Part shown: positions 48,137 through 58,119 of the stretch, one piece after another
Position numbering within the stretch: position 1 is the stretch's first letter
Layout of the letters: every line of letters starts with the position of its first letter
Assembly (NCBI GenBank): GCA_030248295.1
Contig: JASANH010000966.1
Location: forward strand, 186,001-250,000
Direction: 5' to 3'
DNA length: 64,000 nucleotides
DNA from: Mesodorylaimus sp. YZB2_4
Taxonomy: Eukaryota > Nematoda > Enoplea > Dorylaimida > Dorylaimidae
The notes under the pieces: model-generated
Seen by the model: only the letters and a program-made list of their open reading frames with translations
What the model was told of the DNA's origin: nothing
Databases searched by the model: none
Program-made: the position numbers and the translations under genes

Positions 48137-49708
48137 CTACCAATACTCATACATCACAGGGCGTGGTGGCAATGGTGGTGGTAATGTTGCGAGAACTGGC
48201 GTTGGAGACAATGTGACGTGATTCGTGCCACACCTCGCCATGATGTACTTGACGAAGAGCATGAGGATTTGGACGAAGGTCATCATTGTGGCGCCTACGA
48301 ACAAGCCTAGTGCGCCTCCTAGATTAGAAATGACACCCGCAAGTGTAAGAGTGTTGACTTCAGTGAAAGTTAATGTGCCCCCTTGGTAGAAACCTGCGTG
48401 CATCATATTAACCGCAAATAAACTAAAATTATTTTGTCTGGCCCTTTCGCAAACGAGTCGTTGATCGGAGGGCAAGTTCTTCTCGTCGATATGGGTGTGG
48501 GCATTCAAAGAGTGAACTATTCTAGTGCATTCGTACGGACACCTCTGAACACATTTTAATCGATCAGGGGAATCGGCGATGATCTTTTCTTGTTTCATTA
48601 CTTCCAGCACGCGCTCGATATAATTACTAGCTGGCAGATCAAAATAGTTGCAAAAGCGGCTCGGCTGACTTGGCTTGACTGTGTCCGCGACTGGTTCTTC
48701 GGCGAACAAGTGACATTTGAAATTTTGATCGTATATTTCGTTGATACAGTTGGCGTAACACGTTTCCGAAGAATAGCCGTCCTGATCAATGCACGAATCG
48801 CCTCCGTCCCTCAACATGACATTGAGTTCTGTCGAAACGGAGAGATAGTGCAGACTGAACTCTGGCAAATACAAGGGAGGGGCTGTGGTGTACTTTGTGG
48901 TCAGGTTGTCACTGTGAATGACGAACACTCGCCACAATTTGATCGCCTCGATCAGAGCTTTTGTGCGATCAGCTATGGTTACGATGATTAGACGCCCACC
49001 CGCGGCTCTTCTGGCATTCAAGCCATCTTCAGGTGCAATGTTCACCACGTAACAAATGCCGTCGTCATAAAACAGTTTCTTCAGGGCCACTTTATCCATG
49101 CAAGCTTGACACCATGAACTAGCGCTTTTGCTAGTGACAAAGTCGTTCAAGGATCCACGACCGGCGACGGCGATATCGATCGCAATGGCCTTTATGAACT
49201 CGTCCAAAGACGAAAAATTGTGTTTTTGGTATTGCTGCACGAACTCTTCCTTGGCCGACGTTGCGTTCTTCAGTTCGATCCAGTCACTGTTGATAAAATA
49301 TCCCAGAGAGTATTTGATTGCTTCTTTCGAAAACCCTAGCGTTTGCGCCTTGTCCATGTCGAGCCATGCGTCAGGACACAAAATGAGTGGTGGATATTCG
49401 TACATTTCTTGCGGAGCGAGTTTGACCTATGAATAAAGGATCATTGGTTCCACTGCGAGCAGCTGACCTGATATACACACCAAGATACCTACCTTTGTCG
49501 CAGTGGGATCATTCATATATTCCACAGTCGTCTGATATACTAGCCAAATAGTGGCTATTACACCGAGACACAAGGCAGCCACCCAAACGACCCTTAATAC
49601 CCAATGTCTCCACGTGATTGCTTCTTTCAGACCCACAATGGCTGTGATGTGTTCAGCTACTTGATCCATAACATTGTCTGAAAATTCGTGCAAAGTGATT
49701 CCGGCCAT
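48137..49708 (-). CDS. DEG/ENaC-family (degenerin/ASIC-like) sodium channel subunit
   Basis: DEG/ENaC subunits form trimeric amiloride-sensitive cation channels used in touch, acid sensing or peptide responses. Two exons: 49708-49493 and 49426-48137 (66-nt intron), giving 501 residues. The cytoplasmic N-terminus is short. TM1 (about 38-60) is followed by the YPPLILCPDAW start of the ectodomain, a cysteine-rich domain (CIDQDGYSSETCYANC, CHLF, FCNYF, CVQRCPYEC), a pre-TM2 segment and TM2 (about 441-467, GGALGLFVGATMMTFVQILM). The C-terminus is proline-rich. Two key sites differ from the family: the N-terminal His-Gly gate reads Val25-Gly26, and the G-x-S filter reads Gly450-Ala-Thr452. The start Met is the first in the frame shown; an upstream exon is not excluded. 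Confidence 0.92.
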
Positions 49709-50910
49709 GTCTCTCTCTTGTCGCGATCTTACCGCGAGAACTAGAAAACGGTTCAGCAGCTCTCGATCTCAGGGACGAGTTGTGGCGATATTGGTTCTGA
49801 TCGAAGGACCCATTCTGATGTTGACGATGAAATACTTGCATCTGTGCTCGCTGAGATCGGACGAAGTCCCGAATTGTCTGGGGTCCTAAAACTCAGACGC
49901 TCAGAGACTAATTATAGCGCCACAACGGCTCATAAAATCGATTACTTTGGGTTTTCTCTACTTCAGAAATTCTTCTCTCCAATTGTAACAGCCACCTCCG
50001 TAAACCTCCAGGATCATCGAAGTCGCTTTCATGATTCAGTCGCCTAGATCGCACATTCGCCATGCTAATAGATAATCGTTTGGACGAAAAGGCCTAGTGC
50101 TTCTGAGCTCACTATCAGCGACAATAGAGAAAGATCAACCGGCAGCACCAACCTCCAACTTTCTTTGGAAAGCTCACATGGTATCTATTCGTCGTTAATT
50201 TCTGATGAGCAGTAACCTAGGTTTGGAGCAAAATCCTTTGACCATCAAGGTATACCTTTTGTGTTTAAATTTCAAAAGGTTGTTTCATGAGTGTAGCATG
50301 CTGTGAATACGTGTGCGTATACCCTAATTGCTCTCCGGAGCAACGAAAGGGCTGCTGACGTAAAGCTGGGTTCTAAATTCCTTGAGAAAGAGTTGTAGCA
50401 TGGACAAGTGATTGGACACTGAGGATTTTAACAGTGGTACTCGCAGGGGGGTACTAATCTGCTGAGATTAACAAGGAGAATAGAACAGACCCGGGTATGC
50501 ATGATTTCAGTGTTATGCATTGTTCTACATGTGATTGATCGTTTTTAAAACTTTTGTCGGTCGGGCGCCTCTGCAGCTACCCTACGGGATTTCTAACCGT
50601 TTTGCCGGTAGCCAGCCAGCAGTAATGACATGATAAGCGAGGCCGTGAGGCGACCAACTCTCACGGCAGGTTGCCTCTGACGTCTCCACTGGGACCACCC
50701 CCACACGAGGGCATCGCATCCTGTACCAGCACCAACGTCCCAGGATGATACTGCGCTAGAAAGGAGGGTCTATCCTTCCCAACTGGTGTTCGAAGACCGG
50801 TTCCCACTGTGAGCTAAACTTACGAAACTGCCGCTCCTATCGAGGATAGAACTGCGGTCTCCCAGTCAGGGTTGCTGGTCGAAGCAATGCGAGACCAGCC
50901 TTAAAGGGCC
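49709..50910. other. Upstream region of the channel gene, with a GC-rich block
   Basis: After the channel promoter region, about 50560-50910 is notably GC-rich and less broken by AT runs than its surroundings. Its TAGAACTGCGGTCTCCCAGT segment echoes 25349-25380 (TAGAACTTCCCCGGTCTCCC), which points to a dispersed element. No gene is supported. Confidence 0.4.
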
Positions 50911-50914
50911 ACGG

Positions 50915-51125
50915 ACACGTCAGAGATAACAGTATCAGCGAACAGTACCAAAATGGCAATGTCCAGCGGGTCAAATTCCAACGGGAAAAATTTTTTACTT
51001 CGGCCGGTTTTAAGGAAATTGGAAATTGAGTTTAAAATCAGACTTTACCGCGCAAAATAAGCGAATCCATAGGTACTATGCTGACCCGCTCCTGTGCGGG
51101 TTACTGTAGGCGCTCGTAGTATAAT
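50915..51125 (+). mobile_element. SINE-like family 2, left copy of an inverted pair
   Basis: Starting near CCTTAAAGGGCC, it contains CGGACACGTCAGAGATAACA, a B-box-like GGTCAAATTCC and TTTAAAATCAGACTTTACCG, and it ends GTGCGGGTTACTGTAG. The whole stretch matches the reverse complement of 51645-51880 with about the same order and spacing. Confidence 0.8.
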
Positions 51126-51644
51126 TTTCTCGCCGAAATGAAGACAAAAATCTTTTTCTATGTCGTACGAATTTTTTACTAAATATTCTGAGGTTGTTGT
51201 CAAAATGTTTTACTTGGCTGCTGCTAAATGGTCGTGCAAAATTTGCATCGGCACCAATACGGTTTTCCATTGACAAATCCGACTACGATCAGTACGTATT
51301 TACGTGCTTCTTCCGTTGGTGGCCCAAGGCATTGCTGCACTCCTATAAATTAAAAAATTTTTCGTTAGAAAAACCCAAGCTCAAATGACTAAAGTTACGT
51401 ACCTATCTTAAGTCATATAATCGTCTTGTCCGCCATCCAGTATTCTCCCTGATTCGGCCCACACATGCGATCCACTACGTACCGGTACTTCCTTCGATGG
51501 ATCAAAACCTGGATCAGCTCCTCATTCAATAATAACTTCGTCATCGTCAGTCCACTTTTAGCAGAAGCATTCCCTTGTGGAACAAATCAATATGAATAGT
51601 AGACAAATACGGCTTGCGTAGAAACATAAATATCTACCTATACA

Positions 51645-51880
51645 ATCTCTATTACGAGCGGCTACAGTAACCCGCACAGGCCGGTTTGCAGTAAGCAGCA
51701 CAGTACCTATTGACTCGCATTTTTTTCGCGGCAAAGTCTGATTTTAAGCTCTGTTTACAATTTTCTTCAGAACAACCGAAGTAAAAATTTTTCCCCTTTG
51801 GAATTTGACATTGCTATATGAGTACTATTCGCCGATATTGTTATTTCTGACGTGTCCGCGGCCCTTTAACCAACTGAGCC
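51645..51880 (-). mobile_element. SINE-like family 2, right copy of an inverted pair
   Basis: On the minus strand it opens with GGCTCAGTTGGTTAAAGGGC, an A-box-like tRNA D-arm sequence, then CGGACACGTCAGAAATAACA, and runs to CTGTGCGGGTTACTGTAG. With the left copy it forms arms of about 210-235 bp around a 520-bp spacer. The spacer holds no recognised gene. Confidence 0.8.
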
Positions 51881-52585
51881 ATTGCGGTTCTGACATGTGG
51901 CTGATCTCGAGTGAGGTTCATTTTTGCTGCACTCAAGTTCACTTTTGAATATAATTATAATTGTTAAGTGTTAGTCAAACATTTCTTCTCCGTCAGCAAT
52001 GACGACCACGCGATGTTTGGCTCTTCTAAATCTTAGCATTGCATGCCTGGTTTACAGCTTGTCAACAGAAAGTGCACCGTCTCTGCTGCGTATTTACTTA
52101 TTGGTACACAAATTGGAAGCATTGGACGTAATGCCTTCAAACTTAGAAACAAGCAATAGCTCACCACGGCGAACTTCTATTTTAGATTCTTAGGCATAAC
52201 AGACTAGTAGCATTAGAGCCGACGTGGCAGCCAACACAGCATGTCATCTTTTATGAGCACATCAAAAGCAGTTTATAGAATTTACGATTTGATTACTTTT
52301 ATGAGTTTACGACCCCAGGCACTAAAGACGCCGGGGATGTTTATGGGCACACGATTATATATTTGGTAGTTTTGCTTCAACGTCATTGTTCATCTTACTT
52401 ACCTTAATTGGATGACCAAGTGGTGTAAAGTGAGTTTAGAAGCACAGCAGTTAGACTGCAGGCAGCATCATAGCAGCACAGATGCAGTGTAAAGCACAGT
52501 ACGGGCATGCCGACCTACCTACATATTTCGAAGGTCCATAAGGCTACAGCGTACTCAGGGCCACCCACGTTCTGAGCGGTGAAGG
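51881..52585. other. Upstream region of the sugar transporter gene
   Basis: A frame at 51999-52193 is short and unrecognised. The region should contain the transporter promoter. Nothing else is supported. Confidence 0.4.
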
Positions 52586-54253
52586 GTGTATGAGGATATT
52601 AGTGTAAGGAGCACAAAATGCAGATCTTTCATGTCTCTAGTCTTATTTTTAGGCTCCCAAATGATTTTCCCACGCTGGAAATTCTTGATAGCTGCCATTA
52701 TTACAGCATGGTGTAGCCCATTTGAAATGAGCTATCTCGCCGGGATTATCAACCCGCCCGAACAGATTTTCCTGCAATTCATCAACGAAACTAATATACA
52801 CCGTTACAACGCGCCCATGTCCGACGCGACCCTGAATGTGGTGTGGGGTTTCATCGTGTGCATGAGTGCGGTCGGTGGCTTTATAGGTGCTCTCATATCA
52901 CCATTTTTCTCGGAGAAGTTTGGTAGAAAATTGTCGATGATGATCATAAGCAACATTATCGCTATTGGGTCCAGTCTGCTCATGGCATTCTGTCTCGCTG
53001 CCAAATCGTACGAAATGCTGGCTGTCGGCAGACTTATCAATGGTTTGAGTCAGGGAATAGCCACAACCATCCTACCTTGCTATTTGTCCGAGTGCAGTCC
53101 CATGAATTACAGAGGGCTCATGGGTTTTCTACAAACCGTATCCGTCAATTTCACAACCGTTCTGGCCTTTGTTCTGGCACTGCCCGTAGTTTGGGGCAAT
53201 ACGACATGCTTACCAGTTTTGCTAGGATTTGGCATAGTACCAACCATCATTCAAATGTTTTCCTGTTTCTTTCTCCCTGAAAGTCCTAAATATCTGTACA
53301 TCAAAAAACGAGACGCCGTGGCGGCTGAGAAATCGCTTCGTTTTTGGACAGCTGACCATGAGTTGACGCCGACGGATATCAAAGCCATTTTCCACGAGTT
53401 CGACGAGGACGCCGAGACATTGGCTCAAGAAGTTGGTTTCTTCCAAGCTATTAAGGTTCCGTATTTCCGACGCATATTTATCATATCCTCTGTAATTATG
53501 GCTTGCCAAAACCTGACAGGGGTCGGCCCAGTGTTCAGCTATTCGACAGAGATGTTCCTAAGACTCGGCTTCGCGCAGAACGTGGCCGACATCTGCACCA
53601 ACATGTTGGCTGTGGTCAACACTGTCGGGGCCGTGATCACTGGTCCCATCATCGAGAAATATTCGAGACGAAGCCTCTTCTTTTCCAGCTACGTAGTCCT
53701 CGTCTTCTCTTTGGTCGCCTATACTTTATTCAGTGTGGCCTACACCCTGACTGGCTCGACGTGGACGGCTTACTTGGCTTTGTCTGGCCTTATCGTCTAT
53801 TGCGTCGCTTACAATATCGGAGCTGGTTTCTTGATTTGGATTATTCCCTCAGAGATGGCACCTCAGGCCATTCGATCTTCGGTGGTCTCTATATCGTCTG
53901 CGGTCGGCTGGTTTTTATCATTGGTAGCCATATTTATTTATCCACCAATCGAAGGCAAGATCGGCCAGTGGGCCTATTCCGTCTATATCGTGCCCCTCGT
54001 GGTCTGCCTGCTCTATCTGTACAAAGTGATGCCAGAAACTGGAAAGAAAACTGTGGCTGAACTCGCGAAAGAAAATTTAGACCAGAAGGCAGAAAAAGTA
54101 GAAATTGACAAGTGTAATAGTAGTACCGCCGATTCGGGCTATTGGCCCGATGGAGCAGAGAAGTCTGGATCGAGGAGACATAGCCACGAAAGGCCCGACT
54201 TGATAGAACAAATATATGTGATTGACAGAAATATTAGTGTTGAGAAGTTTTAA
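52586..54253 (+). CDS. SLC2 (GLUT)-family facilitative sugar transporter, intronless
   Basis: This 555-residue MFS protein has twelve hydrophobic segments. The sugar-porter signatures are present: EKFGRKL between TM2 and TM3, GRLINGLSQGIATTILPCYL, the LSECSP block, FLPESPKYLY after TM6, QNLTGVGPVFSYS in TM7, and VMPETGKK after TM12. It would carry hexoses or related polyols across the plasma membrane; the substrate cannot be read from the sequence. The Met at 52586 may not be the true start, because Met-Ser-Leu 16 codons later and Met-Ile-Phe after that would leave a more usual N-terminus just before TM1. The gene lacks introns, unlike most neighbours. A possible ATTAAA is at 54326. Confidence 0.93.
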   Translation: MYEDISVRSTKCRSFMSLVLFLGSQMIFPRWKFLIAAIITAWCSPFEMSYLAGIINPPEQIFLQFINETNIHRYNAPMSDATLNVVWGFIVCMSAVGGFIGALISPFFSEKFGRKLSMMIISNIIAIGSSLLMAFCLAAKSYEMLAVGRLINGLSQGIATTILPCYLSECSPMNYRGLMGFLQTVSVNFTTVLAFVLALPVVWGNTTCLPVLLGFGIVPTIIQMFSCFFLPESPKYLYIKKRDAVAAEKSLRFWTADHELTPTDIKAIFHEFDEDAETLAQEVGFFQAIKVPYFRRIFIISSVIMACQNLTGVGPVFSYSTEMFLRLGFAQNVADICTNMLAVVNTVGAVITGPIIEKYSRRSLFFSSYVVLVFSLVAYTLFSVAYTLTGSTWTAYLALSGLIVYCVAYNIGAGFLIWIIPSEMAPQAIRSSVVSISSAVGWFLSLVAIFIYPPIEGKIGQWAYSVYIVPLVVCLLYLYKVMPETGKKTVAELAKENLDQKAEKVEIDKCNSSTADSGYWPDGAEKSGSRRHSHERPDLIEQIYVIDRNISVEKF

Positions 54254-54375
54254 TGAGTGCTGCTGTTTTTATGAAATGTGATTTCATATTTTCACTGGAT
54301 TCAAATTAAGTTCAATGTAAAAGCAATTAAAAACGAAGTGCTTTATCTGACATGAAGTGATTGCTGGCCCATCTG

Positions 54376-54422
54376 CACAGGTGACATGCAGGATTTCTGA
54401 AATGCGCCATATTCTGCCCAGA
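54376..54422 (+). repeat. Short direct repeat D, copy 1
   Basis: GTGACATGCAGGATTTCTGA and AATGCGCCATATTCTGC recur, with a few changes, at 56352-56393 in the same orientation. Confidence 0.55.
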
Positions 54423-56351
54423 CAGGAGCCGCCAGTACAGCATGTGACGAGCATGCTGTGTTGGCAATGTGTCACTGCGGAGGGATGTCTTCAGTCAGGG
54501 TATGCTCTTCGGCAAAGGCATCTCTGTAATCACACAGGTTTACTAGTACCCGCACCTGACGATGACACGGCACACACTCACCAAGACAAAGGCACACACC
54601 ACATTATATTATATACCTCCCGACTAGTTCAATTTGCATATACAGTATATCTTCAGTGTCACCAGAATCATCTCAGAATCCCGTGTTCGGCCTTATGGAG
54701 TCTTCGGAAGAATCGGAAACTACGCACGAAAACCACCGGAGCATCCGCATCTCCATAGTGCTGAAGGCCTGTTCTCGGAGGGACGAAGCAGGCCAGAATG
54801 CGGCTCCATTGCAGGGCTACTAGGCGCATCACCATTTTGCAGATCTTCTCTTTGAGCTTGTCCGGCATACGTCAGTCGCAGAGGACAGCTGTCACATGGC
54901 GTAATTTCATGCAGGCTGCTTGTATTCTTGCTCAAACGTCAGTTGCAACAGCTGGCAACTGACGTTCATGGCTGACAGTCATGGCAGATGATGACTAAGG
55001 CACTGAAATTCCTCAGCCTTCTTCGGCTCGTTATCGATGCTGATGGCGCCATCTGTTTGTGGGCCACCCTTCAGGTACTCCCCCCCGAATTGAGTCTACA
55101 CGGCCCTTGTGGTGTGGTGGCTAATAAACTATAACACGAGGTGTCCGTGGACTTCGTGGGACTGTTCCTGTGGCTTGAGCCATCCTCTGGTCAGCCCTAG
55201 ATAACCCTAGGCGAGCCAAGGATTTCACATGCAAAGGATGAAAAGGACAGAGAGGAGGGGGCTTCTTCGATCACTCTTTCAAATCACCCAAATCCATCCA
55301 TAAAAGATTCTGCTTTAACTGGCCTTTATGGCACAAAGTTACGATTAAATGATCTGTATATTTATGACTGCGACTATTCGTAAGTTAGCTAACCGACTGT
55401 TTTGGAAGACACTGGCGACTAGCGAGGAAGTGAGTTTAGGATCCTCGTAAACGCCACGTGGAGAGTGGCGCGAAAGTTAATTGGTCGGCAGGGAAGCGCA
55501 CTGCAATGCAGATTAGATGCTGCTCGTGGATCGTCTTCTTTTTTCATATTCAGAGTTCTATTTCCCAAAAAAAACACATCAAGTTGGCGGCAAGTGTACG
55601 TTAAAGCAAAGAAGGCACAAGGAATGTGACCCAGACAAAACACAAAAGAAGTATTGTGGAACATGAAGTCAGCCCACAAGGTCAGTGGGATGATAAATCA
55701 AACTATTCTTGCCACCTGCTAGTCTTACGCTCGCTAGCACAAAAATGCTCGAATCAAACGGGTCAGTCAACCCTTATTCAAAGAGAAACTGACTATTGTC
55801 TGAGGAAACCAGTATCTGGTCCTCGACCTCTCACGCGGGATTGGAGACACGATCTACAGACAGCTCCGAGTTACGGGCGGATTAGGAGTTAGGATATGAG
55901 GCGCTCGTAAAAAAAGCCAAAGTCGATCCATGTCCGAGGCTGATGCATCTGTGCAGTATCTCACGATCCCCGCGCACCGAGTCGTGGATTTCGCCCTCAC
56001 AAACTGAAAAACCCCGAGTGGGTCGACGGTCTTCCAGAACCGCGTCACTATGATCGCCTTTGGTGGCATGAGATAATCGGTTTTGCATGTAAGATTCATT
56101 TCACTCAGTCATGCTGATTATCCCTTCGGGGCAGTTCGACAGGACATAATCGCCTTGCAAGCGCAGCGATGACGCAAAACGGATTTGTTAAGGCCTACAG
56201 TAGTCTAATGTCGTTGGCAAAAATGAAGCTCGAGCAGGTTCTCTCGAAACTTAGTTTAAGCACTTCAATTCGTTCTCTGTGAGTTTGTTTTTTCTAAATG
56301 AGCGTGTCTGATGTTGGCGGCAATGACATACAGAACAGAGCACACTCATCA

Positions 56352-56393
56352 AGTGACATGCCGAATTTCGGAATGCGCTTTATTCTGCACAAA
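56352..56393 (+). repeat. Short direct repeat D, copy 2
   Basis: GTGACATGCCGAATTTCGGA and ATGCGCTTTATTCTGC match copy 1 at 54376-54422. Confidence 0.55.
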
Positions 56394-57120
56394 AAAATCA
56401 CAGGAAATTTGTTTAGAGCAGCCATGTCAAAAATCACAAAATTTTTAAACTGTTTCTAATGTGATTTTTTAAGACATAGATACTTGACAGGGCAAGCCCC
56501 AAAATTGTCAAAACTATGTTTTTCGCAAATGGCGCCACAGATTTTCTAACAGAATTCAGAAAATATTTGAGTATCTTTTAGCCCTGAGAATTTTTAGATC
56601 GAAAATTGAGAGTGGTCAAAGGCTTGACGGCAGTTGGCAACAGCAAATAAAGTATCAGAAGTCAATATTGAATCGATTTTGCCACTTAATCCCAGCCAGC
56701 TTGATATCTTCACCGAAAACAATTTTTGCACAAGTCTTTCTTTGTTGCACATGTCAGTTTCCAGCTTTTACGGCAAGAGATCGAGTGCATCGAGAGCAAA
56801 TAAGCCTGTGCGGAGACAAAATATCAAAACAAAATGAGGCCAAGCTGCAATCACAAGCTAGTTCGAAAGTACTCGTATAATACGAGTATATGACAAAGGC
56901 ACGCCAATGTTTTTTCACTTGAGTGCAGAAAATAATCATATTCTTGATAGAGATGTGCACATAAGGCCTTTAAAATTTATAATGTGATAGAGATCAATTA
57001 AAGAAATTTTATTTCAGACACACTATCAGGCGGCCGGAGTTTGGTACATTAGGTACCTGAAAACATCAAGAAATATAAGCATACAGGGTTCTCAGGACCC
57101 CACCCTGTATCAATCACTGA

Positions 57121-58119
57121 TCAACGACTACGATTCTGAGGCCCCGTGATCGATGGCGCTCTTACGATATGGACTACCGAGCTAGTCTGCTCGGAGCAAG
57201 AGAACAACTTTGAAAATGCCTCGCGCATTTTGGCGTCTTTCCAAATGTAAAACAGGCAATTTATACCAGAGTGTATAGTTGAGCCGAGGCCAATGTAGGC
57301 GGGTGCTTTGGATGTGATCAACGTCTGGGCATTGAACGATTTTAGAATGATGATAATTGAATTGGGTACGACAAAGATGATCAGACCAGCAGCTACGACA
57401 CATGTGATCGAGGATGTGACTTCCACTTGCTTTAGAAAAAATTGGCTGTTGTTGTTGTTAATGTAGGGAGCAGTATGTTTTAGCAGCTGCCTCGTCTTAA
57501 ACGTAATGATAAGCAAAGTGAACGGATACACGATCAGCACGATGAGACCAGCCACAGAATTGAAATTATTGATCAGGCCAGTCATTGCAGCACTTCGACT
57601 ACTCGATCCGATGCAGCCTGGTGGGTAATCGTACAGGCTCACATCTGTGTACGAAATAATGGCGAACAACGAGCTGATGCTCAACGCTATGGTCACGCAG
57701 AACAGGCATGCCCGTAGTTTGGGCATGCTTCTGTATCGAATCGGGAACACGATGGCGTAGCAGCGGTCGAAAGCAATGAATACGGTCATGATCATAGAGT
57801 ACATGATGGCCACGGCCCCGTGCGTAGACAACAACAAGCATTGCCATCTGATTATGCGAGGCGCCAGATTCGTTATGATCAAGTTGGTCGAAGCATTGGT
57901 TAGCTGACCCAAACATAGGACGGCATCGCCGGCGGCTAAGGCGGCTTGCAGATACTTGCAGTGCTTGCGAAGATGGGAATGCTTGGCTATCAAAAGGACC
58001 ATGATAACGTTACCAAAAATACCCAGAATACTCAAAATGACATTGATTCCATTGACGCAGTTTCGTTCAATCAAAGCGCTTAGGCTGGTAGTCGATGCTG
58101 TGGTGTTGTTAGAAGCCAT
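57121..58119 (-). CDS. Rhodopsin-like GPCR, nematode serpentine receptor type (Srsx-like)
   Basis: This single-exon gene of 332 residues encodes seven hydrophobic segments, with N-glycosylation sites at the N-terminus (NNTTAS) and a short basic tail. TM1 has GIFGNVIMVLLI with the conserved Asn. TM3 ends IAFDRCYAIVFPIRYR, so the usual DRY motif is DRC, as in several nematode chemoreceptor families. TM7 has HSGINCLFYIWKDAKMREAF in place of NPxxY followed by helix 8. The overall look fits the Srsx class of nematode receptors, which are mostly orphan and probably sense chemicals or small peptides. The exact class needs a profile search. Confidence 0.85.
   Translation of the reverse strand: MASNNTTASTTSLSALIERNCVNGINVILSILGIFGNVIMVLLIAKHSHLRKHCKYLQAALAAGDAVLCLGQLTNASTNLIITNLAPRIIRWQCLLLSTHGAVAIMYSMIMTVFIAFDRCYAIVFPIRYRSMPKLRACLFCVTIALSISSLFAIISYTDVSLYDYPPGCIGSSSRSAAMTGLINNFNSVAGLIVLIVYPFTLLIITFKTRQLLKHTAPYINNNNSQFFLKQVEVTSSITCVVAAGLIIFVVPNSIIIILKSFNAQTLITSKAPAYIGLGSTIHSGINCLFYIWKDAKMREAFSKLFSCSEQTSSVVHIVRAPSITGPQNRSR

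Larger units (their letters stand above)
54254..57120. other. Intergenic region, transporter to GPCR
   Basis: The genes converge across 2.9 kb with no recognised gene. A short repeat pair (54376-54422 and 56352-56393) shares GTGACATGC and GAAATGCGCCATATTCTGC-like blocks. Open frames here are short. Confidence 0.45.
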
